In this document: positions 49,275-59,190 of the stretch, piece by piece
Layout of the letters: every line of letters begins with the position of its first letter
How positions within the stretch are numbered: the stretch's first letter is position 1
Source: Paenibacillus mendelii
Lineage (GTDB): Bacteria; Bacillota; Bacilli; Paenibacillales; Paenibacillaceae
Direction: 5' to 3'
DNA: 64,000 nt
Assembly (NCBI RefSeq): GCF_024498075.1
Contig: NZ_JANHOF010000002.1
Coordinates: 416,431 to 480,430, forward strand
Position numbers and translations under genes: made by a program
Notes under the pieces: generated by a model
Databases searched by the model: none
The model's input: the letters and a program-made list of their open reading frames with translations, nothing else
What the model was told of the DNA's origin: nothing

Positions 49275-49305
49275 AGAAGACGCACACCGTAGGCATACGT
49301 CTTCT
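49275..49305 (-). terminator. Terminator of the ABC exporter operon
   Basis: Arms AGAAGACG (49275-49282) and CGTCTTCT (49298-49305); minus-strand tail TGTTATTAAA. It lies 36 bases past the stop. Confidence 0.7.
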
Positions 49306-49340
49306 AAGGGTAATCATCTCATCGTTGTAAAACTCTCGCT

Positions 49341-51119
49341 CTAGGAACCTTCTCCGAACCACAGCTTTCTGAACGAATCATTGCTTTGGATAAGCTGCTG
49401 GGCTGTCCCTTCCGCTTCGACCCGCCCGTCCTTCATCACGACGATATGGTCTGCATGGGCCAATGCTGCTTTACGATGTGACACGACAAGACACGTGGCT
49501 TCGCCACGAGCAGCGAACAGCCGGTCCCATAGCTTTTGCTCCGTCTCGACATCGAGTGCACTTGATAAATCGTCGAATACATACAGCTCTGCATCGCGAA
49601 CCAGCATTCTTGCTGCTGCCGTCCTCTGGGCCTGCCCCCCGGACAGCTTAACGCCGCGTGGTCCAATCATGGTGTCCAGCCCCAATTGCAAGTGCTCCAC
49701 GTCGTACTCCATTACAGCTGCGTGAATCGCCCGCGGCAAATTATCATCATGCTCAGCCAGTCCAAGAAGTATGTTATTTCTCAACGTATCACTATACAAT
49801 CTGGGCATCTGTGCCGTATACGCACTTCTCGGCGGGATAAAGAAAGAACCTAAGTCCTCCACCACCCGACCGTTCCAACGAACCGTCCCTTCTGCAGCCG
49901 GAAGCAATCCAAGTAATGCGCGTACGAATGTGGTCTTACCCGATCCAATCGTACCGGTAAGAACGGTAAATGATCCTCGCTCAAGCGTAAGATCAATATC
50001 TACAATACCTCTTCCCGTATCCGGATACAGATAGCTTAACCCGCTAATTTCTATACGGTTTAGTCGATCTCCCCCCGGATCCTGGCTCTTTCCTTCCGTT
50101 TTCTCACGCTTCGCATTCCGTTCTCCTTTTGAAAGATAGAGCGGGTTAAACGCCGTCAACACATTAGCGGAAGCCCCCTGCAGCAATGCAGTTAGGCGCT
50201 TGAGCGCCACGGTCATCTGTTTGAAAAAAGTCAAAAACTTGCCGAAGTTCGTAATGAACTGCGTTACGAAAGTCAGGTAGTACACGAATACCGCAAAATC
50301 GCCAACAGTGAACGTGCCCGCTCTCATCTTCTGGGCGGCCAGCAGCAGAATTAAACCTGTTCCCAGATTGACAGAATTAGAGAAAACAGAGTCCAATACT
50401 TCAGTCATTAAACGATCCTTGAGCATTGTCTTCCGGCGATCGTCACCCAGACGGCGAAAGCGCTGTGCAACCCGATGCTCCGCGCCTGCAACCTGGATCG
50501 CCTGGACGTTGCCAAACATCTCGCTGATTGCACCCGTTACTTTGGATGTCGCTTCCCGGCTCGCAGCCCGATATTTCTGCAGTCTTGTCGTAGCCAATTG
50601 CGCTGTCGTTACCACAAGAACAAGCGGAAGAAACACAAACAACGTCATCTGAGCATCGATTCGAATCAGTATAAAACAGGATACAGCTGCAAAGCAGGTC
50701 ATCCCAAACGAGTCGACCGACCAGCTCACCGCTTCTTCGGACTGGTCAACATCGTCGCGGAAATGACTGATTGCCTCCCCAGGGGAGCATGGTATAGCGC
50801 GAGCACCCGGCTGCTTCAAGACATGCTCCAAAACATTGCGCCGCAGCAGCATGCCCATTCTGAACCGGAATTGAACATCGGTTATAAAGCCCACAATAAT
50901 CAGCATTACGCGAGCGACAGCCGCTCCCATCAGCATTGCAATTATTCCCCACGTGCCATAAGCAGCGGCTGATTCATTCGTCAATGAGTCGAAGAACTGC
51001 TTGGTAATGAGTCCGGGTACGATCGGAGCCAAATAAATGAGTGTCCAGGCAAGCGCATTGAAGCTGTAACGGTAGGGCCGATACATGATCAGCCTCCACA
51101 GAAATGTAAATGTACTCAT
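49341..51119 (-). CDS. ABC exporter subunit 2 of a heterodimer (degenerate Walker B)
   Basis: 592 residues: six-helix exporter domain, then an ATPase with Walker A TGTIGSGKTT, canonical signature LSGGQAQ, Walker B LYVFDDLSSALD where the catalytic Glu is Asp, and H-loop VVSHRKA. Its start overlaps the end of the partner gene by 4 bases. Together they form an asymmetric exporter like BmrCD or YheIH, with one weak and one active ATP site. Substrate not predictable; drugs, lipids or peptides are candidates. Confidence 0.9.
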   Translation of the reverse strand: MSTFTFLWRLIMYRPYRYSFNALAWTLIYLAPIVPGLITKQFFDSLTNESAAAYGTWGIIAMLMGAAVARVMLIIVGFITDVQFRFRMGMLLRRNVLEHVLKQPGARAIPCSPGEAISHFRDDVDQSEEAVSWSVDSFGMTCFAAVSCFILIRIDAQMTLFVFLPLVLVVTTAQLATTRLQKYRAASREATSKVTGAISEMFGNVQAIQVAGAEHRVAQRFRRLGDDRRKTMLKDRLMTEVLDSVFSNSVNLGTGLILLLAAQKMRAGTFTVGDFAVFVYYLTFVTQFITNFGKFLTFFKQMTVALKRLTALLQGASANVLTAFNPLYLSKGERNAKREKTEGKSQDPGGDRLNRIEISGLSYLYPDTGRGIVDIDLTLERGSFTVLTGTIGSGKTTFVRALLGLLPAAEGTVRWNGRVVEDLGSFFIPPRSAYTAQMPRLYSDTLRNNILLGLAEHDDNLPRAIHAAVMEYDVEHLQLGLDTMIGPRGVKLSGGQAQRTAAARMLVRDAELYVFDDLSSALDVETEQKLWDRLFAARGEATCLVVSHRKAALAHADHIVVMKDGRVEAEGTAQQLIQSNDSFRKLWFGEGS

Positions 51120-52855
51120 GCCAGCACCTCCTCAAGACCGGTTGCAAGCATCCGGCTGAACCGTGATTCCGGATTAGCCGCCAGCTCGGCACGTCGGCCT
51201 GATTCGATTACACTACCGTTCTCTAGAATAAGAATATGATCAGCCCGCTGCACGGTCGTTAGTCGATGAGCGATTATAATGCACGAACGCTTCGTCAGCA
51301 GTTTTCCGATCGCGATCTCGATCCGCTGTTCAGTAAGCGGGTCAAGCCGTGATGAAGCTTCATCCATGATGACAAGACCTGGGTTCGTTAGAAACACGCG
51401 GGCGAATGCAAGCAGCTGTGCTTCGCCTGCAGACAATCCACCGCCTCCCGACGCAAGCTTCGTATCCAACCCTTCGGGTAACGACCCATACCAATCAAGC
51501 AGCCCCAGATCCCCCAGCACATCAAGAATCTGATCATCTGTAATCGAATCGTTGTAGAAGGTCAAATTATCCCGTACCGTACCTTCCATTATTTCAATCG
51601 TCTGGGTCACTAACGCGACCCTCTTGCGGAGCGTATTTATTTTGCATTGCCGTATGTCGACGCCTCCCACCGCTACAACTCCTTCCTGCGGATCATAAAA
51701 ACGCAGCAGCAGGCGGGCAAGCGTGGACTTACCACTTCCGGTTCGGCCCAATAAACCTAGCACTTCGCCCGGCTTCAGCATGACCTGCAGCTTATCAAGT
51801 GTCGGCGCGCCTGTATCCCCTTCGTAACTGAAGGTAACATCGCGGAATTCAACGCCCAGCGGACCGTCTGGGAGTGCTGTCCCCGGTCCATCCGTAACTA
51901 ATGATTGGGTGGCGAACAACTCGCGAATACGCGTAATGCTCGCATCAGCTTTTTGCAGATCTTCCATCTGGGTACGGATTTTTTCGATAGGCTTAGCCAG
52001 CAGTTCCGTATAATAGAAGATTAAATAGACCGTTCCGATTGAAATCGCCTGGGTCTTCCATAGATAAGCGCTAACAGCAAAGGCCAGGGCATTGCCGATC
52101 GCAAATATGATGATGGACGTATTCCACATCATCGCAAAGCCCAGAAACGCTTTCAAGCGAATGGGCAGCATTCGGCTCAGCATCGCATAGAACCGGTTCA
52201 TCACGAAGCCCTCCGCTCCGTTCGCGCGGATATCCTCCGTACCTTCAAGCTGTTCACCAATAAAGCCATAGAACTCGGCATTGACTTGCCTCCACTGCGT
52301 CCAGATCGGTACTGCGAATTTGCGGATCCACTGAATCATATAAACGGCAAAAACGACGAATAACGTCATCCCTGCACCGATTAGCCAATTTTCCCGGAAG
52401 AGCAAGACGATGATGCCTGCCATCAGCAGCATATTGCCAACGAGATGGATAATCATGCTGGAGAAGAAATTGCTAAGCGCGTTCACATCGCCATCCACCC
52501 GTTCTATAATCGCACCTGACGTCTGAGATTTATGAAACGACATGTCCAGCGACAAGCAATGCTCCGCCAAATCTCCGCGAAGCGTATTCGTCGTCTTCCA
52601 AGCAACGTTCTCGCTTATATACGTTGCAAGAACCGAGACCACCTGATGCACAATCGAGAAGCCGATAAAAATCCCCGCTGCATAGAACAGCGGTTTCAGC
52701 TCCCCTTGCGATTGAGCGGTATCAATAAAAAAACGAATAATTTGCGGATTGACCAGCTGCAGCCCGATTGAAGCAAACAGCAGCAATGCAAGCCCAATCA
52801 ACGTCTTCCTTTGCGGCAGCAGATAACGGCGCAGCAAATCGTAGTACTGACCCAT
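51116..52855 (-). CDS. ABC exporter subunit 1 of a heterodimer (active Walker B, altered signature)
   Basis: About 579 residues: six-helix domain, ATPase with Walker A LGRTGSGKST, signature LSAGEAQ instead of LSGGQ, Walker B LVIMDEASSRLD with the catalytic Glu, and IIAHRLTT. Its defects are complementary to those of the partner at 49341-51119, as expected for one competent composite site. The start is uncertain: ATG 52855 (MGQYYDLLRRYLL) or GTG 52879, which has GGGAGG 12 bases before it. Confidence 0.9.
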   Translation of the reverse strand: MGQYYDLLRRYLLPQRKTLIGLALLLFASIGLQLVNPQIIRFFIDTAQSQGELKPLFYAAGIFIGFSIVHQVVSVLATYISENVAWKTTNTLRGDLAEHCLSLDMSFHKSQTSGAIIERVDGDVNALSNFFSSMIIHLVGNMLLMAGIIVLLFRENWLIGAGMTLFVVFAVYMIQWIRKFAVPIWTQWRQVNAEFYGFIGEQLEGTEDIRANGAEGFVMNRFYAMLSRMLPIRLKAFLGFAMMWNTSIIIFAIGNALAFAVSAYLWKTQAISIGTVYLIFYYTELLAKPIEKIRTQMEDLQKADASITRIRELFATQSLVTDGPGTALPDGPLGVEFRDVTFSYEGDTGAPTLDKLQVMLKPGEVLGLLGRTGSGKSTLARLLLRFYDPQEGVVAVGGVDIRQCKINTLRKRVALVTQTIEIMEGTVRDNLTFYNDSITDDQILDVLGDLGLLDWYGSLPEGLDTKLASGGGGLSAGEAQLLAFARVFLTNPGLVIMDEASSRLDPLTEQRIEIAIGKLLTKRSCIIIAHRLTTVQRADHILILENGSVIESGRRAELAANPESRFSRMLATGLEEVLA

Positions 52856-53056
52856 GGTAACTTTCTGTTTATTCTGCACGTTAATATAAGTCCTCCCGAA
52901 CATGTGATCGCTCTATTCAGATTATCACAGGGACGTTGGCCTGTTAAGCCTTTTTCCAAAATAATGAAATCCCCCCGCTTCGGAGGAATGATAGGCTGGG
53001 GGTTTACCCTACCAGTCCACGGGTAAAGAATACTGTGGAATACGAAGGAGGGACTC

Positions 53057-53641
53057 ATGATGAATGGTCTTACAGATAAGCAGGTAGAGAAATTAAAACA
53101 GAAGTTGTCTGCAGAAATAACCGCGATCGAAACCCATTTTGAAGAAGAGCAGCCCGAGGTTGATGGAGGGTCCGCAGAATCATTGCGTGCCTCGACGGGC
53201 GAGCTGTCCACATCCGACAATCACCCCGCGGATCTCGGTACGGAAACGTTCGAACGGACCAGGGATATGGCGGTTGACCGCGCATTCGAAGAACAGCTGA
53301 CTAAAATGTCGGATGCTCTCGATCGGATTCAATCCGGCGATTATGGAAAATGCCTCATATGCAGTGGTGAAATCGGGCATGACCGGCTTGAAGCCATCCC
53401 TTATACCGCCTACTGTATCGATCATACACCGAGAAAGACCTCAAGTACGGGAGAAGGTCCGGATGCAGTTACAGACGCTCCGCAGATCCCATCGCCTGAT
53501 ACCGACTCACTTCCAGATGGCGCGTATGGGCTGGACGATGCTGACGCTTGGCGATCGGCAGAAGATCACGGAACTTCAGACACCCCCACAAGGGAGATTG
53601 ATACGGGTGAGTTGGAGCAATTACCAAAAGGGTTGAAATAA
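53057..53641 (+). CDS. YteA-like protein with DksA/TraR zinc finger
   Basis: 194 residues; the tandem ATG at 53057/53060 follows GGAGG. N-terminal coiled region, then ERTRDMAVDRAFEEQLTKMSDALDRIQSGDYGKC and zinc finger C-x2-C-x17-C-x2-H (CLICSGEIGHDRLEAIPYTAYCIDH), the YteA form. The C-terminal tail is acidic and of low complexity. YteA is known from B. subtilis as a sporulation-related protein. It probably forms one operon with the yihY-family gene 34 bases on. Confidence 0.82.
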   Translation: MMNGLTDKQVEKLKQKLSAEITAIETHFEEEQPEVDGGSAESLRASTGELSTSDNHPADLGTETFERTRDMAVDRAFEEQLTKMSDALDRIQSGDYGKCLICSGEIGHDRLEAIPYTAYCIDHTPRKTSSTGEGPDAVTDAPQIPSPDTDSLPDGAYGLDDADAWRSAEDHGTSDTPTREIDTGELEQLPKGLK

Positions 53642-53674
53642 AGGGAAGTGTTCCACGAAAGGAGGACGTCTGCG

Positions 53675-54667
53675 ATGGCAAATACCATACATCCCCCTGG
53701 CAAAGATTCACGTATCGTTACTGTGCCGCCTAAGCCCTCTAGTTCCCGCGTATCACCTAACCCGGGCCAGCGTCCTACGCTAGGCAAAAGGGCTATGAAT
53801 TTTGCCCAAAGCTTATACTGCCGGATTCAAGATGATGAGGTCCCCGCTATGGGCGCTCAGCTTACGTATTACTTAATTCTGGCTTTTTTCCCGTTCCTGA
53901 TCTTCATCATTGCCGTTCTCAGCTTCGCCAACCTGACGGTTAGCGACGTTATCGACGGCATACAGTTCGTGCTTCCGGAGATGTCGACCAAAACCATTAC
54001 CGATGCGTTCGTGGAAATTCAACAATCCCGCAGCGGCTCCCTGCTTTCCTTTGGTTTGCTCGTCACATTATGGTCTGCCTCGAATGGTGTCAGTGCGATC
54101 ATTAAGGCGCTAAACAAAGCGTACGATGTTGAGGAGTCACGTCCATTCTGGAAGGTAAAAGCCATCTCGCTGCTATTTACCATTGTATTAGCGCTTGTCA
54201 TCGTATTCAGCATGGTGATGCTCATCTTCGGCCGCGTCATTGGAGATATGCTATACCGCTGGACACAACTACCGGGCAATATCGACGTCATCTGGAGCAT
54301 TGCGCAGTTTGCACTGCCCATTCTGATTATGGCTACGGTCTTCGCTTCGCTCTACATGTTCGTACCAAATCTGCGCCTAACCTTCCGAGAAGTTATACCC
54401 GGCGCGCTGTTCGCGACAATCGGGTGGATCGTCACCTCGCTGCTGTTTTCGTTCTATGTAAATAATTTCGGCAGCTATAGCAAGACCTATGGGAGTATCG
54501 GCGGGATCATCGTCCTGCTGACTTGGCTATATCTCTCCAGCATCATTATTGTGTTCGGCGGCGAAATCAACGCTGTGCTCCACTTCGATAAGAACGGCAA
54601 ACGAAAGGAAAACTGCAAGCAATTCTCCCTCTCCCTGCCTTTCTTCAAAAAAGATAAGAAAGCGTAG
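53675..54667 (+). CDS. YihY/BrkB-family membrane protein
   Basis: 330 residues from ATG 53675, 8 bases after AAAGGAGG. A polar N-terminal tail of about 40 residues, then six membrane helices, with QDDEVPAMGAQLTYYLILAFFPFLIFI at the start of the core and YGSIGGIIVLLTWLYLSSIIIVFGGEINA at its end, both family hallmarks. Despite old names (RNase BN, virulence factor BrkB), its function is not settled. Confidence 0.88.
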   Translation: MANTIHPPGKDSRIVTVPPKPSSSRVSPNPGQRPTLGKRAMNFAQSLYCRIQDDEVPAMGAQLTYYLILAFFPFLIFIIAVLSFANLTVSDVIDGIQFVLPEMSTKTITDAFVEIQQSRSGSLLSFGLLVTLWSASNGVSAIIKALNKAYDVEESRPFWKVKAISLLFTIVLALVIVFSMVMLIFGRVIGDMLYRWTQLPGNIDVIWSIAQFALPILIMATVFASLYMFVPNLRLTFREVIPGALFATIGWIVTSLLFSFYVNNFGSYSKTYGSIGGIIVLLTWLYLSSIIIVFGGEINAVLHFDKNGKRKENCKQFSLSLPFFKKDKKA

Positions 54668-54728
54668 AGCTCGCCACAAGCAGCTTGCACTTATGCTATT
54701 CATCACACATACGCATGAGAACGACAAA

Positions 54729-54752
54729 GAACGGCACCCGCGGGTGCCGTTC
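54729..54752. terminator. Bidirectional terminator between yihY and hflC
   Basis: The perfect palindrome GAACGGCACCCG/CGGGTGCCGTTC lies between two convergent genes. Confidence 0.75.
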
Positions 54753-54773
54753 CTTATGGTTACTCGATCAGAA

Positions 54774-55640
54774 TTATTTACCCAGCAATATCTTCGCATA
54801 CGGCGAATCGATCGGCAGCATAATTACCGGCTCGTTCTTCATCGTGGTGACATAGCTCTCCAACGTACGATAGAGGCTGTAGAATTGCGGGTTTTTGCCA
54901 TAGGCATCATTATAAATCTTAGCCGCTTCTCCCTCGCCTTGAGCCACGATTTTCTTCGCATCCGCTTCTGCTTGGGCAATCAACTCGACGGCCGCGCGGT
55001 CGGCTTTGGATGTAATTTTCCGGGATTCCTCATCGCCCTCAGAGAGATAACGGGCTGCGATGGATTGACGGTCCGATATCATACGGTTATATACGCTCTG
55101 CTTGTTGCCTTCTGGCAGGTCAGTCCGCTTGATCCGCACATCGATGATCTTAATGCCGTAATTATCGCGTTCCAGCGCGGAAGCAATGTCTTTCGTAATT
55201 TCATCATTGATGTTACCACGTTCGGTATTCTCGCTAATAATGTTGTCATAGTTAATCTCAGACAGCTTGCGGCGCACCGTGTTGTACACCGCTTCATCAA
55301 TCCGCTGCACACCGGAGCTAACGGTCTGCACGGACTTCAAGAACCGCTCCACATCCGTAATCCGCCATACCGTATAGTTATCGACGATAATCGGCTTCTT
55401 GTCCTTGGTCAGAATGGATGTTGGTTTACTGTCATAGGACATTTGGTACTTCGGAAGTGTTGTGAGGGTTTCAATAAACGGGATTTTAAAGCTAATGCCC
55501 GGCTCTTCAATGACCCGAACAGCCTCACCGAATTTAAGCACGACCTTGTATTCGCCTTCCTTGACAACGAAGGCGGAGCCAAACACGATAATCACTGCGA
55601 CGATTATGATGGCAATAGATCCGTATGTCCACTTCTTCAT
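54774..55640 (-). CDS. hflC: HflC, SPFH/band 7 membrane protein
   Basis: 288 residues: one N-terminal membrane helix, SPFH domain (FVVKEGEYKVVLKFGEAVRVIEEPGISFKIPFIE), then the helical Ala/Glu-rich part ending KIYNDAYGKNPQFYSLYRTLESYV, typical of HflC. With HflK it forms a large membrane cage around FtsH and tunes proteolysis. Its ATG overlaps the hflK stop by 4 bases. Confidence 0.92.
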   Translation of the reverse strand: MKKWTYGSIAIIIVAVIIVFGSAFVVKEGEYKVVLKFGEAVRVIEEPGISFKIPFIETLTTLPKYQMSYDSKPTSILTKDKKPIIVDNYTVWRITDVERFLKSVQTVSSGVQRIDEAVYNTVRRKLSEINYDNIISENTERGNINDEITKDIASALERDNYGIKIIDVRIKRTDLPEGNKQSVYNRMISDRQSIAARYLSEGDEESRKITSKADRAAVELIAQAEADAKKIVAQGEGEAAKIYNDAYGKNPQFYSLYRTLESYVTTMKNEPVIMLPIDSPYAKILLGK

Positions 55641-56671
55641 TTTGCAGTCCCTCCTTGCGCGCCTTGTCCGCCGGCATTCGGCTGTGCCGTCGCTGACGAA
55701 CCACTTCCGCCGCGCAGAAGCTCGTTAATCGGCAAATACTTGACGGTATCTCCAGATGAATCCGAAATAAAGATACGCGCGTTCGGCAATATTTTCTCCA
55801 TCGTCTCCAAGATCAAGCGGCTTTCGGTAACCGCTGGACTGGCGACATATTGTGCATAGATCGCATTAAATTTGGCCACGTCACCTTGAGCGTTCAATAT
55901 CCGGGATTTCTTCTGCGCCTCTGCATTCTCAATTAATGCCTGCGCTTCGCCTCTTGCTTTCGGGATCCGGTCATTCTCGTATTTGGCTGCATTGTTAATC
56001 TTCGTGTTCTTCTCCTCGCGGGCGTTGGTGACCTCGCGGAAGGCTTCCTCGACCTGGCCGCTAGGCGGTTCGATGTCTTGGAACTTAATATCAATGATAT
56101 GAATACCCGTCTCATATTTCTGATGAAGCTCCAACAGCTTCTCGTAGACCTTGGTTTGGATTTCGGTCTTCCCGTCCGTAATGGCATAATCCAGCTTGGA
56201 AGCTCCAATTACGGAGCGTATCGCCGAGCTTGCCGAGTTACGCAAAAACTGTTCGGCATTATCGATGTTGTACAAGTAATTGCGAATATCGCTTATTTTC
56301 CACTGTACGACAGCGTCAGCAGACACGATATTCTCATCCCCGGTAATCATCATCGCTTCTTCATCGACCGGTGTAATCGTATTGCCTTCCTGCCGGTAGC
56401 CGATATAAATCCGCTGAGTCAAATTGGCAGGCACCTTAATAATTTGTTGAATTGGATACGGCCATTTGAATCCAAGGCCGGCCTCGCTCTCCCCTGTGTA
56501 TTTCCCGAAAGTAAGAATGGCAGCCTTCTCCTGCTCTTGGACGGTATAGAACATCGTACTGCCCCATCCCAGTAAAGCCGCGATCAGCACCCCGATTACA
56601 ATTTTCTTGATCAGCCCTGGCGGCATCTGGTTCGGAGGCCCCTGCTCCGGCTTCGGTACACCATGCAACAT
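55637..56671 (-). CDS. hflK: HflK, SPFH/band 7 membrane protein
   Basis: 344 residues: short Pro/Gly-rich N terminus, one helix (about 22-42), SPFH domain with LGFKWPYPIQQI, helical tail with ENAEAQKKSRILNAQGDVAKFN and a Gly/Gln/Ala-rich end. Partner of HflC. An hflKC pair is less common in Bacillota than in proteobacteria but is found in Paenibacillus. Confidence 0.92.
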   Translation of the reverse strand: MLHGVPKPEQGPPNQMPPGLIKKIVIGVLIAALLGWGSTMFYTVQEQEKAAILTFGKYTGESEAGLGFKWPYPIQQIIKVPANLTQRIYIGYRQEGNTITPVDEEAMMITGDENIVSADAVVQWKISDIRNYLYNIDNAEQFLRNSASSAIRSVIGASKLDYAITDGKTEIQTKVYEKLLELHQKYETGIHIIDIKFQDIEPPSGQVEEAFREVTNAREEKNTKINNAAKYENDRIPKARGEAQALIENAEAQKKSRILNAQGDVAKFNAIYAQYVASPAVTESRLILETMEKILPNARIFISDSSGDTVKYLPINELLRGGSGSSATAQPNAGGQGAQGGTAK

Positions 56672-56789
56672 AGCTTATCCCCTCTCAAAAACGTGCGTAT
56701 GGGAGTAATTACGAGAAAAGGCCTCGTTCGTTTCATTTTTTAACCATATTTTCCTTGTGAACCCGCTTTTTCATGCTTGTGAACCCTCC

Positions 56790-58337
56790 TTATAACCGCT
56801 CGGAAACGACCTTCGCTTGGCTGAAGAGCAGCAGATAATCACGCCCGCCCGCCTTGGAATCGGTGCCGGACATGTTAAATCCGCCGAATGGATGAACGCC
56901 GACGAGCGCTCCCGTGCATTTGCGGTTGAAATATAAATTCCCCACATGGAACCGTTCGCGCGCAAGCTCCAGATGCATGCGGTTGCGGGAAAAGACCGCA
57001 CCTGTCAGGCCATACTCCGTATTGTTCGCATACTCGATCGCTTCCTCGAACGAGCGTGCTTTCAGGAACGCGACAACCGGGCCGAATATTTCCTCCTGGG
57101 CGACCCTTGCCGTCGGTGTTACATCAGCAATAACCGTCGGTTCGATAAAATACCCCCTTGGATCGCCCTTCTCCCCGCCAGTCACAAGACGGCCTTCGCT
57201 GCGTCCGATCTCGATATAGGACAATATTTTAGCAAAAGCCTTATCGTCAATGACAGGCCCCATATAGGTAGACGCCTCAACCGGCTGTCCCAGAGTCAAT
57301 TGACTCGCTCGTGCCGCCACTTTCTCCAGTACGACATCGTATACTTCTTCAAGCACGATCGCTCGGGAGCATGCCGAACACTTCTGACCGGAGAAGCCAA
57401 AAGCCGAGAGCGTAATCGCTTCGGCAGCTTGGTCGAGATCGCAGTCGCTGTCGACGACGATCGTATCTTTCCCCCCCATTTCGGCAATGACACGCTTGAT
57501 CCATCGTTGGCCTGCGTTCGCCTTTGCCGCCCGTTCATTAATGCGGAGCCCCACTTCACGGGAACCGGTAAAGCTGATGAATCGGGTTAGCGGGTGGTCC
57601 ACTAAATAATCACCCACCTCGCCTCCCGGACCCGGCAAATAATTGACAACCCCTGCTGGGAGGCCCGCTTCTGTGAGCAGCTCCATAAACTTTGACGCAA
57701 TAACCGGTGCAGCGCTTGCCGGCTTCAGTACGACGGTATTCCCGCACACAATCGCGGAGGTCGTCATACCCGCAAGAATAGCCAGCGGAAAGTTCCAAGG
57801 CGGAATGACCACCCCAACGCCAAGGGGAATATAGACAAGCTCGTTGTCTTCTCCCGTGATACGTACCAGCGGCTGGCGCTCAGCAAGCCTTTCCGCTTCG
57901 CGTCCATAATATTCCATGAAGTCGATCGCTTCTGCCGTATCAACATCGGCTTCCACCCAGCTTTTGCCCGCTTCGACAACCATCCATGCGGAAAATTCAT
58001 GCTTCCGCCGACGCAGGATGGCCGCTGCTTTATAGAGATAGCGCGCTCTAGCCGCAGGGGTAACCTGCTTCCACGTTTCGAAGGCGCCGGCTGCTGCCAG
58101 AATCGCTTGCTCCGCGAGCTCCTGATCCGCCTGCTCCACGACACCTACGATCTGCTCTGTATCGGCAGGATTGACCGAATTCGACTTGTGCCCGGTTGTC
58201 ACCTTCCTGCCCCCAATAATCGGCCCATACTCCCGGCCTAACTCCGCCTGCACTCCCGACAACGCGGCTAAGAACGCTTGCTTATGGCTCACTACGGAAA
58301 AATCGGTAAACGGTTCGTTCCGGAACGCTTCCATCAT
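56790..58337 (-). CDS. pruA: 1-pyrroline-5-carboxylate dehydrogenase (L-glutamate semialdehyde dehydrogenase)
   Basis: 515 residues; ATG 58337 (or 58334) follows GGAGG by 10-13 bases. Aldehyde dehydrogenase fold with [20 protein letters not shown], catalytic Glu in [12 protein letters not shown] and Cys in GQKCSACSR, and the C-terminal [14 protein letters not shown] of the RocA group. It oxidises glutamate semialdehyde to glutamate in proline and arginine use. No proline dehydrogenase gene is adjacent. Confidence 0.92.
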   Translation of the reverse strand: MMEAFRNEPFTDFSVVSHKQAFLAALSGVQAELGREYGPIIGGRKVTTGHKSNSVNPADTEQIVGVVEQADQELAEQAILAAAGAFETWKQVTPAARARYLYKAAAILRRRKHEFSAWMVVEAGKSWVEADVDTAEAIDFMEYYGREAERLAERQPLVRITGEDNELVYIPLGVGVVIPPWNFPLAILAGMTTSAIVCGNTVVLKPASAAPVIASKFMELLTEAGLPAGVVNYLPGPGGEVGDYLVDHPLTRFISFTGSREVGLRINERAAKANAGQRWIKRVIAEMGGKDTIVVDSDCDLDQAAEAITLSAFGFSGQKCSACSRAIVLEEVYDVVLEKVAARASQLTLGQPVEASTYMGPVIDDKAFAKILSYIEIGRSEGRLVTGGEKGDPRGYFIEPTVIADVTPTARVAQEEIFGPVVAFLKARSFEEAIEYANNTEYGLTGAVFSRNRMHLELARERFHVGNLYFNRKCTGALVGVHPFGGFNMSGTDSKAGGRDYLLLFSQAKVVSERL

Positions 58338-58446
58338 GCGTGCTGGCCCTCCTTCAGTCCACAAATAATCGTTCTACAACAATTTAAGCAGCTGAAGGGT
58401 CAAACATGACCATATTCCAAAAACGCGCCTTAATTTCCATTCCCGC

Positions 58447-59190
58447 TTACCGCAATCGTTCATCTTTCGTAAACCATAAGCGATAGCTGATCGCGCCAAG
58501 AAGAATAGCTGTCATTGTCGCCGCGGAGGAGAGGACGAACATAATCAGTATTTGATAGCGTACCGCTTCGATCGGATCCGCTCCCGCTACAATCATACCC
58601 GTCATCATACCGGGAAGTTGAACGAGACCGGTCGTCTTCATCCCGTCGAAGGTTGGAATCATGCTTGCGCGCACCGCTCGCTTGATCGCGCCTTGGATCG
58701 CTTGCTTCAGTGTAGCCCCGAGCGACAGGAGCGTTTCGATCTCTCCCCGGGAAGCCTCCATCTCCCGGTTCATCTGATTCAAGAAGAGCCCCGCTACGAT
58801 CATCGAGCTTCCAATCGTAATACCGCTGACCGGAATGATGAACTGAGGTGTCGGTTCAATAATACGAAGACCAAGGAGCAGCCCCATGGTGATTGCTTCT
58901 GTACAAAACAACGTGATAGCAATCCGGAGTCGGATACCCGGGATTTGTGCAGAGCGTTGTCCGGCATTCCACGAGGCAATGATGATCATGGCAGCAATAA
59001 TAAGGATGATGAATAAGGGATGCTCCGTGTTAAATATAAAATGCAAAATATACCCAATAAACAACAGCTGGAGCGCCGACCTGATCGTCCCGACCGCAAT
59101 TTCCTTCTCCAGGCCAAGCTTCCGCCGGATGGATAGAAACATCGTCACCGCGACAAAGACAAGCGTACACAATAAAGCAAGATTAGACAT
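58447..59190 (-). CDS. FetB-like ABC permease (UPF0014)
   Basis: 247 residues with about seven membrane helices and the family patterns RRKLGLEKEIAVGTIRSALQLLFIGYIL, GITIGSSMIVAGLFLNQ, LSLGATLKQAI and VQLPGMMTGMIVAGADPIEAVRYQI. In E. coli FetAB takes part in iron homeostasis and oxidative stress resistance. Its ATG shares one base with the TAA of the ATPase gene. Confidence 0.88.
   Translation of the reverse strand: MSNLALLCTLVFVAVTMFLSIRRKLGLEKEIAVGTIRSALQLLFIGYILHFIFNTEHPLFIILIIAAMIIIASWNAGQRSAQIPGIRLRIAITLFCTEAITMGLLLGLRIIEPTPQFIIPVSGITIGSSMIVAGLFLNQMNREMEASRGEIETLLSLGATLKQAIQGAIKRAVRASMIPTFDGMKTTGLVQLPGMMTGMIVAGADPIEAVRYQILIMFVLSSAATMTAILLGAISYRLWFTKDERLR

Noticed and set aside
49043-49285. 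80-residue frame with Thr-Pro repeats on the - strand
   Set aside because: Only a weak start, low complexity from the 9-base repeat, and no homologous motif; recorded as a repeat instead.
54549-55859. A 436-residue open frame on the + strand opposite hflC and hflK
   Set aside because: It starts inside the yihY-family gene, crosses the terminator at 54729-54752, and has no recognisable motif; hflC and hflK are certain on the other strand.
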